This document shows positions 50,906 through 63,147 of a stretch of 64,000 nucleotides of DNA, one piece after another. Positions within the stretch are counted from its first letter, which is position 1. The number at the start of each line of letters is the position of its first letter. The stretch comes from Agelas oroides (Eukaryota; Porifera; Demospongiae; Agelasida; Agelasidae), in assembly GCA_949130485.1 (NCBI GenBank), contig OX422183.1, positions 16,636,420-16,700,419 of the forward strand. Reading direction: 5' to 3'. The notes beneath the pieces are model-generated. The model was given only the letters and a program-made list of their open reading frames with translations. It had not been told where the DNA came from and did not search any database. The translations under genes were made by a program, and so were the position numbers.

Positions 50906-52338
50906 ACAGAAAGAGAAAATGAATTGACAAACTTCTTTTTTTTTTAGCACACCCTCACCGACTCAGTGAAGATCTACTCGCTGAATATTTGCTGATAGAT
51001 TAAAACCAAGACTCCAGCATATATAATGACAAGGTTACAACAAAAAGCTCCATGGATTTCTGTATTCTTCTCTGCTTCTTTATAATTCTTCATGATAATA
51101 TGAAATCATATGGTGGAGTCAGCTACATGTATATCCACAGTCCACAAATTTAAGTGGAGTCTTTTGTAGGTTAATTAATGGCTTTCAGAAAAGCCAGTTT
51201 AGAGAATAGGCAAGTGTTGGGAGGTCGACATGCCTAATTTTTCAAGCCTAACTACAAAGCACCATTCCCACAAAGTAGTACTAAGACACATGACACGCCT
51301 CCAGTAGCACTCCTGTTGTGCTCACAAGGGATGTGGACTAATACTACCTCTTCCCTTCACACAGCACAAAGCAAAATGGCCGCAACTGTTTCTCTTCTCA
51401 TGTGATACAAATCTAATTTGGTCTTGGCACACAGCAGGGTTTGTCACTGTCTACTGTTACATGAGCATAAATAAGCCAAACATAACAAGTTGTAGCCATT
51501 TCTCCAGTCAGGGCTACACATGCATGGACTGAATTTCTGGTGTTTCGGAATATCGTTTTAATATGCATGGCCCTTACCCGAAGCGACCTCAACCACTGTC
51601 ATGACCGTCCATATTAAATTTGTACTGCCTGTCAGTAACCTGCCTTTGATGATCCGCAGCAGCACAAACCAGAAGTAAGTTGCCATGCATGCTTCAACTT
51701 CAGCTGTCTTCGCTGCATTTTGTACATTACATAGCAAAAATTAATGGCGAAGAAAACACTCCAACAGCAGAAGTCAGAAGATCAGTGTTCTTCAGTTAAA
51801 AGGTTAGTAGTTTTGCCCTTCAAGCTAACTTGTAAGTGTAAGCTTTCATGCGAACCCCCCCTGCCATACCCACACACAAGTTTTTGCATGCCACTTTGTG
51901 CCACATTATTTCAGTGCCTACCTAATTCATGTACCTAGCTTCCTCCCCCCCCTTCCGGGTATTATCCGTCCACAAAACTACCTCACATTGTGATATGGGA
52001 TAGCCAAGTGTAACGTTTCTGTTGTCAAAAGTGATGTTAGTAACTTGTCGGTCTACCTATAATGAGCGTAGAAGATCACCCACGAATTATTTTAGTGGCA
52101 AAGTGGCAACTTGGTTACTATATGATTCATGCCACACAGTTTACCCGTTTGATTATAGAAAACAACACACTTTCTATAACATTAGTAAGACATAAAATTG
52201 CTTATATTTCCCTGTATACTGTGTACAGATAATGATTTCTGAATCCCCAACCTAGTTACCAATAGTGTCATGTTATTACCTCTACCCATTCCACTGTGTC
52301 ATTGACGCCCAAAGATTTGGTTGCTAAGAACATCCAAT
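50906..52338. other. Mostly featureless; one possible 5' exon
   Basis: At 51744-51802 an ATG-led 59-bp frame (MAKKTLQQQKSEDQCSSVK) runs into AAAAG|GTTAGT and could be a first coding exon on the plus strand. No following exon was recognised, so it is not called as a gene. Confidence 0.25.
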
Positions 52339-52340
52339 GT

Positions 52341-52372
<32 letters not shown>

Positions 52373-52487
52373 TACACACACACACTTGCACACACACACA
52401 AACACACACACACATACACACACACACTTGTACACACACATGCACACACACACACACACATACACACATACACACACATACACATCC
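52339..52487. repeat. (CA)n microsatellite
   Basis: CA tract interrupted by AAA, ATA and TTG variants that repeat as a higher-order unit of about 50 bp. Confidence 0.95.
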
Positions 52488-53800
52488 ATTAGTGGACAGT
52501 GAGGCTTCCCTTGGCTTGGTCTTTCAGGCCCGTAGGCAGGGGGGGTTCGAGGGGGTTCGGTCGAACCCCCCTTTTGGCCTCCAAAAGATTTCATATGCAC
52601 CGCTTAACTGTACATTTAAAGTGCCCTACCGTTTGAAATTGGTCCACTAGCCTCGATGTTATTGAGAATCACTGCAGTCAAAACAATTGTGGTCGCAGCT
52701 ATGCGAGTTCGTTGATGGAGGACCAGCGCGGAACGCTCGCGTAAGTTGTTTACGCCGCTGCGATGAAAGGACGCACGTAAATACGTGCGTAAATAAATTG
52801 CTATTTCAGGCGTTCGAGAGTTCACCAGTTGTCTTCCCAGTGATGTCACCCAACCTGCTGTTCTGCCAACCTTAGTAGCTTCTCTCTTGGAAATTCAAAG
52901 TCATGTGGACAGACAAAAATTTCTCCGCGAGCCATGTAGCTACTACGGCTCAGCTTCTGTCCCAAAATGGCCTCAGAAGCAATCTCAGAGCATCTAATTT
53001 CTAAAATTTTCCTGGGGGAGCATCCCCCAGACCCCCCTGCTCTTGCATTCTTATGCATGCATACATACACATCTGACACCCATGTAACCCCCCTTCTAAA
53101 AATCCTGGCTACGGGCCTGTCTTTCCAGATCAGCTGCAGTTAAAATGGAGAGATGTTGCAACTGTAAGCTAAGAATGAGATTTCAGGATGACCAGTGGCG
53201 GCGAAACATGATCGGGATTGGGGGGGCTGAGACATTGTAGCCACCTAGTTACGGCTGTGCAGCGGCCATGGGGGGTGGGTACGAATCTTGATCTGAGTTT
53301 GAATCCGACTCAGTACTCAGTGGTGAATAGCCCACCTCGCCACTTGAAAGATCGACTTTCAAATTTTTGGGGGTAAAAAAAACCCTTCAATACCAACTTG
53401 CCTGACTTGCCTACCAGTCGCCATAATTTTGCCATTACTTTTAATGACGTCCACGTGGGTAATTAAGTTACACACGCAGAGGAGGGGCATACACGGTGCA
53501 ATTTTGGGGTGGCTGAGCCCCCGTAGCCCCCCCCCCCCCCCCCCGCCACTGAGGATGACACTCACATCTGTCACATGACGGATGTGAGTGTCATCCTGAA
53601 GTCTCACTCCTACCCTGGTTACACTCTCCCTGGGCTCATCTGTCACAAAATTCTCATGTACGACGTACTGCACAGTGCATGCACAACCCCTGGTGTATTC
53701 ACTACACTTATCCCTAGTAATACTTGGCTGTTTGCATGCTCAGGCTTTAGTAGCGGTCCACACACACCTCTTTAACTTCCAAGGCTATTTTTAAAACAGA
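52488..53800. other. Repeat-rich, no gene recognised
   Basis: Contains runs of G or C (near 53030 and 53528), which are risky for assembly. Remnants with TACGGGCCTG-type ends occur near 52530 and 53100; ATGACACTCACATC and its complement face each other around 53555-53598. Confidence 0.4.
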
Positions 53801-53802
53801 TT

Positions 53803-54445
53803 GCGCCAGCTGTTAACATGCGGCCAAAGTCAGATGCATATATGCATCATCGTTATGGTAGTTAAAGGGTTTTAACCTGGGAAAGATGTTAGGCACATAT
53901 ATGTGTCATCGGTGGTTAAAAGGTTAAATGAAGAAATGTAGAGCTAAAAGCACTCTGGCCACCCAGTTTTTGCACTAGCAAAAAAAGGTGGGATAGGGGG
54001 AGGTGGGCAGGCATATAGTCATGACATGCTGTGCACATGGCGGGTGCCTTGGCTGGTCGTAGAATTGCCTTGGTCAGCACTAGCTGGACCATTTCTCACC
54101 TTGTTGGCACAAACGGGTGTAGAAACCACTCCTTTCCCCCTGTAGGGGCACCATTTCTGGTACTGTAGGCAGTTTCCAGTCAGGAGCTAGGAGCATTCGC
54201 TAGTCAGAGAGTTGAAAGCTCACTAATGAGTGTCTGTGGTCAAGGTCATGAACCCCCCCCCCCCCCCCCAGAGAATGGCTCAAAGAAGCTTTGGCGCATT
54301 AGGCCACTATCAGGTGTAGCAGACAAGAAATTTCACGGGTGCATTTGGCCGCTATCGGGTGTAATGGGTTAACCATTTAACCACCAATGACACATGTATG
54401 CATCATCTGACTTTGGCCGCATATTATCTGTCGGCACAATCCATA
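53803..54445. mobile_element. Element with inverted ends holding GATGCATATATGCATC
   Basis: The left arm (ATTGCGCCAGCTGTTAACAT then GCGGCCAAAGTCAGATGCAT) is the complement of the right arm ending CGCATATTATCTGTCGGCAC. The arms are about 80-130 bp and end inside TTAACC-type sequence. piggyBac kinship is possible but not proven. Confidence 0.55.
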
Positions 54446-54456
54446 TATAGGTTTTG

Positions 54457-55151
54457 CACTAGCAAAAAGGGTGTGATAGGGGAAATAAGGCTAGTGGACT
54501 GCACTAGCTAAAAGGGTGGGATAGGGGAAATAAGGCTAGTGGACTGCACTAGCTAAAAGGGTGTGATAGGGGAAATAAGGCTAGTGGACTGCACTAGCTA
54601 AAAGGGTGTGATAGGGGAAATAAGGCTAGTGGACTGCACTAGCTAAAAGGGTGGGATAGGGGAAATAAGGCTAGTGGACTGCACTAGCTAAAAGGGTGGG
54701 ATAGGGGAAATAAGGCTAGTGGACTGCACTAGCTAAAAGGGTGTGATAGGGGAAATAAGGCTAGTGGACTGCACTAGCTAAAAGGGTGTGATAGGGGAAA
54801 TAAGGCTAGTGGACTGCACTAGCTAAAAGGGTGTGATAGGGGAAATAAGGCTAGTGGACTGCACTAGCTAAAAGGGTGTGATAGGGGAAATAAGGCTAGT
54901 GGACTGCACTAGCTAAAAGGGTGTGATAGGGGAAATAAGGCTAGTGGACTGCACTAGCTAAAAGGGTGTAATAGGGGAAATAAGGCTAGTGGACTGCACT
55001 AGCTAAAAGGGTGTGATAGGGGAAATAAGGCTAGTGGACTGCACTAGCTAAAAGGGTGTGATAGGGGAAATAAGGCTAGTGGACTGCACTAGCTAAAAAG
55101 GGTGTGATAGGGGAAATAAGGCTAGTGGACTGCACTAGCTAAAAGGGTGTG
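54457..55151. repeat. 45-bp minisatellite, about 15 copies
   Basis: Unit GGACTGCACTAGCTAAAAGG then GTGTGATAGGGGAAATAAGGCTAGT. Units differ mainly at one base (GTGTGATAG, GTGGGATAG, GTGTAATAG); one has an extra A. A single ancestral-looking unit (GCACTAGCAAAAAAAGGTGG) stands alone at about 53976. Confidence 0.95.
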
Positions 55152-55243
55152 GTCAAGGTTATGAACCCCCCAGAGAATCACTCAGCTTTGGCTCAAGTTT
55201 CCAGTGCTAGCTCCAAACAAAGGTGGAAATACTGACAAAAGAA

Positions 55244-55868
55244 GGTTTATAGTAGCCTCGTTCCCAGGCTCTCCCCTTGCCCCGACGAAAATAAAAACAG
55301 AGGGGGAGAGCCTGGGACCGATTCGCACGTGATATCGTGGCACAACGACCTAGGACTAACTATTAAATAACCTGAAACGTCACTCACGTGAAGACCGCGA
55401 AGGAGCCGCGAAGTACTCTCAGCTCAGGAGTTTGTTACTACGACTTGTTTATTGTTGTGTAGCTATGTTGGAGCTTTAAAATGTGGTTGTGAGTTTATTT
55501 TGTACGCCAGAGTGTAGCGCTAGCCAACTAAAGTCTTTCTTCATAGCCTCATAGCAATTTTTTAAAGTGGAACATGGTAACAGTAAATAGGCAAAGTTTT
55601 TCCTATGTACTGGGTATTTCTCCGCCGTCACTGCTGTTTGACCCGTGCCGAGGTCTCACCGACGCAGTCACAGCTCACTTGTTTCAGTAGCATATTGTAG
55701 CTGATCGAGTCAACCAATCACGTGGCTGCATAATTGCGTCATGACTTTTGTAATTATTGCTGTGACGTCGTGCCGCGATATCACGTGCGAATCGGTCCCA
55801 GGCTCCCCCCTCCGTTTTTATTTTTTGTCGGGCGAGGGGAGAGTCTGGGAACGAGGCTAGGCTCATAG
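55244..55868. mobile_element. TAGCCTCG-family element, about 607 bp
   Basis: Element 55253-55859 with ends TAGCCTCGTTCCCAGGCTCT and complement TAGCCTCGTTCCCAGACTCT, and about 95-bp arms reaching GATTCGCACGTGATATCG. Flanks GGTTTATAG and GGCTCATAG match at 7 of 9. Confidence 0.8.
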
Positions 55869-57373
55869 CCTAAAGACTTATAGTGAATGGGTTGGGTTAA
55901 AGTAGTCCAATCCAATGAATAGTGATAGCTAGCCCAGCAGGTGGAAACACAGATCAAAGAATGGAATTCAGTGGATGAATACAAACTGTTTATAGTAGTA
56001 GTGAGCCACTACCCACATCAATTGCTGACCCCCTTGATCCCTGACCCCCCTCCCCCAAAATTAGGGGAAGTCTTTGGGATTTCCCCTGCCTTTTCCATAT
56101 GTAAGTAAACAAGGTAAATTTAATATAGTGCACTTGCTTTGACAACTATGAATGTACTTATGTGTGTATTGAAGTGTGCAGTTGTGAGAAGAAACCACAG
56201 TTGCCTAGCAACAACCCTCACATCCTGTGTTGCACTCTGGTATAGTACACACAAACTGAAACATGCACGTCTTAAGCATAAACATATGAAGTCACCTGGT
56301 TTCAGTATTAGGCAACATATACAATGTACCATAATATTACTGCTACAATTGTGATTGTTTTATGTGATTAATGCAAATAGCGTAGAATTGCAATATTTCA
56401 AATCAAAAACAACCACTTAATGGGGTGAACTATTTGTTGGATGTTGCTTAGCAACCAAAGTTTAAACTTCGATAATGTGTTCCGCAATCTGATTGGGAAG
56501 CGCCCTGTCTGAGCCACCGGAAGTCAACAGTTTGAACCCCCCAATGTTACCAGGCTCCTCTTTCCTCCCGCATGCAGAAAGAGGAAATGAGCCTGGGGAT
56601 GAGGCTAGGCAGTGAGTTGCTAAGGGGTAACATTCAACAAATAAGTTGCATTCCCCAGACAGAACAGCATTCACCCTTCTAGCACCAATAATACATACCA
56701 CTTCAAAAGACCCAAACAGGCTCACCCAGATCATACAGTTCTTGGAAATAAAGTGAGGATGCTTGACCTTGCTCACTGGAACAATGCCTGTGAGTAGAGG
56801 CCAGATTGGATTCACACTAAATTTGCAGAAATCTGCTGTAGTACTTTTTGTTATCATTACTTGGAAACGAGGCTAGTTTTTCCAGGTAAGGTTGTTCCCC
56901 AGTCCTATTTGAGATTTGAACTACAACTACTGCAGAAAACTATTTAAGGCCTGTACAGTATTAAAGCTGCACGCTAAATTTACAGTATACAATCCAAGTA
57001 GGCAAAGTTCACATACACCGTATAGTTTACAATAAATTGTTGCCAGCAAGCTACATGTATACATAAATGCACCGTTTAGAATTTATGCAACTTACAGTAA
57101 ATCAAGCTATTTTTAGCAAAATAAGTTGTTCCGTGCAAGGATATAAAAATTTAGCCAGGTGCTGAGCTAACCTTCGACTGAAGATCAACACTAGGGCCAC
57201 AATCAAGTGACCAGTTTAGTTGCACTGCAGTACACACCGCCTCGTATCAACAAACAGCCAAGTTGACAGCGCCAAAATATATGCGTGAAGTTACTTGGCG
57301 TATTTTTGTAGTTAGAATCTGTTGTATCACGAACCCGTCTTCTTCTCGTCAACAGTCGAGGAGTCGAGGACCG
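55869..57373. other. No gene recognised
   Basis: A solitary element end with GAGCCTGGGGATGAGGCTA lies near 56592. GTTGCCTAGCAAC and GTTGCTTAGCAAC near-X-box palindromes occur near 56199 and 56444. Confidence 0.4.
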
Positions 57374-57651
57374 TTCTCCGACGGGATACGCTAAATTCAC
57401 CCAGTTTGAAACCTTATGAATAATTAATCAGTACGTTTAACCCCTTTGATACGAGTAAGCAAATGTCATGAAGAAAGCTGTATCAGTCACAGAACGAGAT
57501 TCACTTGCCATGTGTTGGTCTTCTCCATCTGCTATAATACTGGCACTGAGATAGCAGGTAAGGCTGTACAGGGAGGTGCTTTGAAATGGCCATTTTGAAG
57601 CCTCTGGGAATGGAATGGATCAGCTGGCTATACATATACTGTCTGTACATA

Positions 57652-58002
57652 TTACTTTGCACGCCCTGCACTATGGGAATTTGTAAAAACGATGGTGCAC
57701 ACTACAGAAACACAACATAAGTACCAGGCAAAGTTCAATTTGAGCTTGTAAATAGCAAACCTGCCCCAAGTTGTAATGAGAGATCTTGTGACATTGTCAT
57801 AGTCTTGCCGGACTTTGTTGTGGACAGCAGTGAACCTGCATAAAATTACACAAGGCCACCCCAAGTTGTACTTCTGTTTCTGCTCCTCCATTCTGGAGCA
57901 TTTCAGAATTCCTGTATAACTAGAGGTCTTCAGAGAAGACATACCCCACGCAAAATTCAAACTGAACTGTTTGTTACCCATGCGTGCCCATAACTGTTGC
58001 AT
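57652..58002 (-). CDS. Hypothetical frame overlapping the left arm
   Basis: 116 codons from ATG at 58002 (MQQLWARMGN...). The C-terminal half lies in the inverted arm: AVHNKVRQDYDNVTRSLITT, WGRFAIYKLKLNFAWYLCCV, then SVVCTIVF (a possible membrane segment) and a stop. The same reading is kept in the right arm on the plus strand. An acceptor-like TTTTATGCAG at about 57847 suggests only the second half may be an exon. No family recognised; it could be a captured host fragment. Confidence 0.3.
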   Translation of the reverse strand: MQQLWARMGNKQFSLNFAWGMSSLKTSSYTGILKCSRMEEQKQKYNLGWPCVILCRFTAVHNKVRQDYDNVTRSLITTWGRFAIYKLKLNFAWYLCCVSVVCTIVFTNSHSAGRAK

Positions 58003-58349
58003 ATTACACAGATTAAACGTTCATGGTATGCAGTGTACATCATATTACATAGGGTATCTACACTATAATATTAAAGCTGGTTGTAAGGATAAAATATCAA
58101 AGGATTTTCCAACTGAAGGTCTACTCTTGTGCCCAGCCTGCCACCACACCCCAGCCCCCTGATGGCTGTTAGCAAATACTTGCTGACCAACTTCGAATTC
58201 ATAGAGTAACTGACCAACCTCATCAAGCCCGCATAGGAGCGTTCGGCACTAATAACACGCCATATTTCACTCACCTGTCAAATGGTAGTCTCGTGCCCAG
58301 TCATTCACGAGATCGAGACTAGGCATAGACTATGGACTAGGTGAATGCG

Positions 58350-58406
58350 TAGCCTCGTTCCCAGCCCCCCGCACAGCTTTTCGCAATCCTGGGAATGAGG
58401 AGGCTG
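58350..58406. mobile_element. 57-bp TAGCCTCG-family element nested in the 3.6-kb element
   Basis: TAGCCTCGTTCCCAGC and complementary TGGGAATGAGGAGGCTG ends. Flanks GTGAATGCG (58341-58349) and GTGAACGTG (58407-58415) agree at 7 of 9. Confidence 0.55.
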
Positions 58407-60534
58407 GTGAACGTGAACACATACTTGGAGTCCGCATACTGTGCCCGGTCTCCACCGTATCCAAGTGGTTGACCGTATCAAAATGGTGGACAATACAAAT
58501 GTTAAATAGAAAATAGCTGGAAATGCAGAGGAGTGAACTGCTTTGGTCTCTATCAGGTACCCATACATATTTTTTTTTAGATTGCCATGTCATTGCCGTG
58601 TACAGCAATTGTTTAACCCAGTAAATGTGCTGATTTCAAAATTTTTCACCGGACTGACAAACTGACAGATGGACAAAACCAATTCCTTAACCCCTTCGCG
58701 CATGCGCGCGCGGGGTAATGAGCATGTGCAGAAGCAGTGCTCACTGGAATTTAAAGGGACTTCTGTGCAGGTGTTTATCTTATATTTCCAGCCTACCTGC
58801 TTTAAAGCGTTCACCTATAGAGCGTTTTCATCACGTGGACAAATTCCGTATACCAGAAATAAACCGCCATCTTGGTGTACAACTTGTACAGTATGTTATT
58901 AGCAGTATGTTATTAGCAGTATGCAATATCGATTAAAAAACCCACAGGTAAGCATTTATATAGCTGTTTTAACTTATGTAGCAATGGTATTTTGTCCGAT
59001 TCAACGATCTTCGCTATGATAGATATGGGGACTCCCCATCCCAATATCCATGGTAGATATGGGGACCCCTACCTATGTACCATTTTTTTTTTTGTTGTGC
59101 TATGGCTTTGGCTGTGCTTAACTGCATCATTTAGATTGTTTCCAAAGAGCGAGTTTGTCGTCTTTCTGGACTGTTTCAGGGTACTTTCCATGTTTGATGT
59201 AGCCGTAGATCTGTTGATAAGTGAATTTCCCCTCACTTTCAGCTTCCATTGCTTCAATTGATACATGTAGCTTCGAAGATAGCTTTCCCTAAGGCCTACA
59301 GATTTCATATCCTTGGGCTATTAGACTTCACTCAATCACGGTACAACTATTGACATCAATTTACATCAATTAACAGCGGGGTCCCTAAATCTATGCGGCA
59401 GTCCCCAAATTGACATAGAATTAGGGACAGGGTCCCCATATCTACGGGGTCCCCAATAAGACAACGGAAATAGCATATTTTTGTGATCCTGGTAATGATA
59501 CAGTTTTCTTATACAGTGATGTGTTTGTTGTACTGGCAAACGCATGATTGTTACTTGTGTTGCTTATGTACTGCCCACGTGCACAGTAGCAGGAAGTCCA
59601 GACCAGAAACAAAAGTACAGCTTCGAATGGTATTATTGTTACTACATTATGATCTCAGTGCACAGACAATTATAGTCACACTTTAACTTTACACAGCATA
59701 GTTGCTTTCGTCCGGGTCCACCAAATTTTGGCTTGTTAACACAAAAGGGACGTCACCACAACCTTCCACTAAACACCCTTCACACCCCCAACATTTTGAT
59801 ATCTTCTTGCCTATTAGCAGTAACAACTGTCTCCAGTGCGTGCATGTGACTTTCCTAATAAGCTGTAAAGCATGTTGGTTTCACTGGCTTCCGTATATCA
59901 GCTGTTGATGCTGCTGCCTCTATTCTGCCTCACCCTTAGCTTGATATGAGCATACAATGTAATACTCTTAATGAGACCAACAGACAAAGGCACAAAGTCC
60001 CTGCCCATCAGAACAGGGCTTATATTCAAGCAGACTGCCATTGTAAGGTAATGTAATCATATTGTAATACACTTCTGCTATCATTAGAGGCACAGGCAGC
60101 AAAATACCAAGTGTTAGTAAATAGGACTTCCAGTGAGATAACACTTTGATGAGTTGTACTTCTGCTAGCACTTATGAGCCACTTCACACTCCTAAAAGAG
60201 GCTGCTAAGAAGGCAAATACTGCCCCTGTCATCACCTCCTACTGAAATAGTGCCAGCAGCATCAATGGTTGACATATATATATACAGACGTCAACATGCT
60301 TTTACAGTTTAATGACAGGCACATGCATTCACTAAGAAAAGTCGCTACTTTTATAGGCAAGAAGGGAGAGCCTGGGAACAAGGCAAGGGGTGTGAAGGCT
60401 GTTTAGTGGAAGAGGACTGTCTCTTTTGTGCTGACAAGCCAAAATTTTGCTGGACCCAAACAATAGAAACATTGTTGTGCAAAGAGCAAGTGTGAGCAAA
60501 CAGTAATTGTCTGTGCACTGACACATTCACAATT

Positions 60535-60711
60535 GCTGTCCACAACAAAGTCCGGCAAGACTACAACAATGTCACAAGATCTCTCATTACAACTTGGGGC
60601 AGGTTTGCTATTTACAAGCTCAAATTGAACTTTGCCTGGTACTTATGTTGTGTTTCTGTAGTGTGCACCATCGTTTTTACAAATTCCCATAGTGCAGGGC
60701 GTGCAAAGTAA
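60535..60711 (+). CDS. Right-arm counterpart of the hypothetical C-terminal frame
   Basis: Reads AVHNKVRQDYNNVTRSLITT and onward to the same stop as the left-arm frame; the only visible residue change is D to N. No start codon in the arm. It is open over 58 codons because the arms are nearly identical; selection cannot be inferred. Confidence 0.25.
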   Translation, partial: AVHNKVRQDYNNVTRSLITTWGRFAIYKLKLNFAWYLCCVSVVCTIVFTNSHSAGRAK

Positions 60712-60989
60712 TATGTACAGACAGTATATGTATAGCCAGCTGATCCATTCCATTCCCAGAGGCTTCAAAATGGCCATTTCAAAGCACCTCCCTGTACAGC
60801 CTTACCTGCTATCTCAGTGCCAGTATTATAGCAGATGGAGAAGACCAACACATGGCAAGTGAATCTCGTTCTGTGACTGATACAGCTTTCTTCATGACAT
60901 TTGCTTACTCGTATCAAAGGGGTTAAACGTACTGATTAATTATTCATAAGGTTTCAAACCGGGTGAATTTAGCGTATCCCTTCTCCGAC

Positions 60990-61698
60990 ATGAAATAATT
61001 TTACACGCGCGCATTAGCTTTAACGTAAGCTTAATTAATTACATAGCCTTGGATGGCATAACGGCTCAGGAATGTAATTAAGTGCACATTGAATTCTATC
61101 CCTGAACCAACTGGTGTTTTCCCATAACAGAACTATCTTTGACCAATTAATTTTAATGTCTGGATGTTACAGTGAGTCAATACACATGCACTGTAGCAGC
61201 CCACCTATATTTCTGATATAAAACACAACTCAGTTTGAAGAAAAAGGATGAGCATCAAGTTTAGTGTACAAGGGCATAACCAGGAGCAATCATGCATGCT
61301 AATTGCAAAACGTGACACCATGTTTACATATCCGTGGGAATAAGGCAGGAAGTGAAAAACTGAACATCATGTCACTACAAAAATAATGATGTCTGCTTCT
61401 GCATGGTCATGAGTCAAGCCTTGCATTACAAGTGACTTGCATAGTTTGGGATGAGGCTAACTGCTGAACAAATTGACCTCGCTTTGTACAAGAGCTGCTA
61501 TTTTGGGCAAGTAGCAGGATCTTCTGGTATCACCAGACCTGAAGGCATTCCATCTTCATCGCATGGTATAGCTTGCTGTAACATTGAAGTCTCGTCCAAT
61601 ACATGCATTCTCGATCAATAGCTGCACTCCTAACAGAGTTTCAGTTCTAGGTGCTTGAGCAATCCTGTGAAGTCAATGTACATACATGTAGGTGCATG

Positions 61699-61699
<1 letters not shown>
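60990..61699. other. No gene recognised
   Basis: No repeat borders or coding exons seen. Confidence 0.35.

Positions 61700-61733
<34 letters not shown>
61700..61733. repeat. (GT)n microsatellite
   Basis: Uninterrupted TG repeats. Confidence 0.95.
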
Positions 61734-61885
61734 ATGTGTTTTTGTAACAATTATAATTATATGGACAGTCTATATGTGTGAATGGAGGAACATTTAGTCC
61801 TTGTAGTTAGCTACCATGTTACTATCAGTGAAATGTGTTCCCACTTCCCAGTGTATGTTTGATTCCTCCCTCCCAAACATACCCA

Positions 61886-62100
<215 letters not shown>

Positions 62101-62400
62101 CAAACAAACCGACACACACCACCATTCCCCAAAATTTAGGAATTTAGACTTCAAAGTCACTCAGGCTCCTACTCCTTGTTAGTGCTACTATGGACAGACC
62201 AAACATCACCAATATCAGGGTAATTTGTGGTCCCCAGGGAGTGTTGCTTGCAGTACTAAATTCCCAGAAGTGCCAGGGACTATTGTTCATACTTGCTTTG
62301 ATAAGAACATGTCTGGGTGCAACTACAACGCCTCTGCAGTGACTTCACAAGTGTTGTTAACCATCGGCGCGCATGCGCAGCGAGGGTTACAGTACTTTGT

Positions 62401-62440
62401 TTATCTGTCTGTCTGTCTGTATGTATGTATGTATGTCTGT
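62401..62440. repeat. (TCTG)n(TATG)n tetranucleotide tract
   Basis: CTGT units change into ATGT units. Confidence 0.9.
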
Positions 62441-62495
62441 TACAACTAGCTTGGCTCACCTGGTGGCTAAATCTCTGAAGTTTGGACACAGATAG

Positions 62496-62747
62496 GCTTC
62501 AAACCGAACGAGGATGTGTTTAAATTGAGCCGATTTCGCCAACAACGTTTCGTTCAAGAGTTATGCTGCGATTCGTTTGCTACGGCGAGCGCTAGTCGGC
62601 CATATTCTAGTCTGAGAACGAGTTCACACGCCCTGGTCTGGGATCCTGCCCCGGGATTACAGCGCAACGAATCGCAGCATAACTCTTGAACGAAACGTTC
62701 TTGGCGAAATCGGCTCAATTTAAACACATCCTCGTTCGGTTTGAAGC
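62496..62747. mobile_element. 252-bp element with about 80-bp near-perfect TIRs
   Basis: GCTTCAAACCGAACGAGGAT at left and its complement at right. One mismatch (CCAACAACG against CCAAGAACG) was seen over about 80 bp. Target duplication unclear. Immediately to the right, a 35-bp unit with GGTCAATACTGCTACAA is doubled (62753-62822). Confidence 0.85.
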
Positions 62748-63147
62748 ATATATGGTCAATACTGCTACAACATGTATGTACATGCATGGTCAATACTGCT
62801 ACAATATGTATGTACAGGCATGGTACATATCCAGGATTACCAGGGAATGTCCCACAGATTCCCTACTCACTACACATGCTCACTACATTAGGGAGGGGTT
62901 TGTTGGGGCAAGGTAAGGACAACTTGGGACACTGTTATCCTGTACGACTTTGTGTAGTCTCAGCTAGCTATCTAGTGTACCATCATACCACATGAATTTC
63001 CTTTGCGTACTTAGCTATGTCTTGTGACTCTGCATTAATACTATGCGCCGAGGGTTAAGCACTTCAGTGCTCTTCATTTGATAAGAAGTCATTTGTTAGG
63101 CAAATACACTCTAGTATTAGTCCGTTTCCAAGACCTCTACCCAACTA

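Larger units (their letters stand above)
57374..60989. mobile_element. 3.6-kb element with 447-bp TIRs and 9-bp target duplication
   Basis: Arms 57383-57829 and 60534-60980 are inverted copies of equal length, nearly identical, starting GGGATACGCTAAATTCACCC (GGGTGAATTT ... at right). TTCTCCGAC flanks both sides exactly (57374-57382 and 60981-60989). Nine-base target duplications and long TIRs point to a Mutator-like (possibly Merlin-like) element. The 2.7-kb interior has no recognisable transposase. It holds a smaller TAGCCTCG element and another inverted pair (59700-59790 with 60385-60470). Confidence 0.88.

Noticed and set aside
52296..52650. His-Thr and Cys-Val open frames
   Set aside because: Same cause: an interrupted CA microsatellite.
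59968..60235. Membrane-like frames on the minus strand, considered as a solute-carrier N-terminus
   Set aside because: The resemblance (HWKSYLLTLGILLPVPLMIA) is only hydrophobic; two frames would have to be joined without a good splice site, and no further exons were found.
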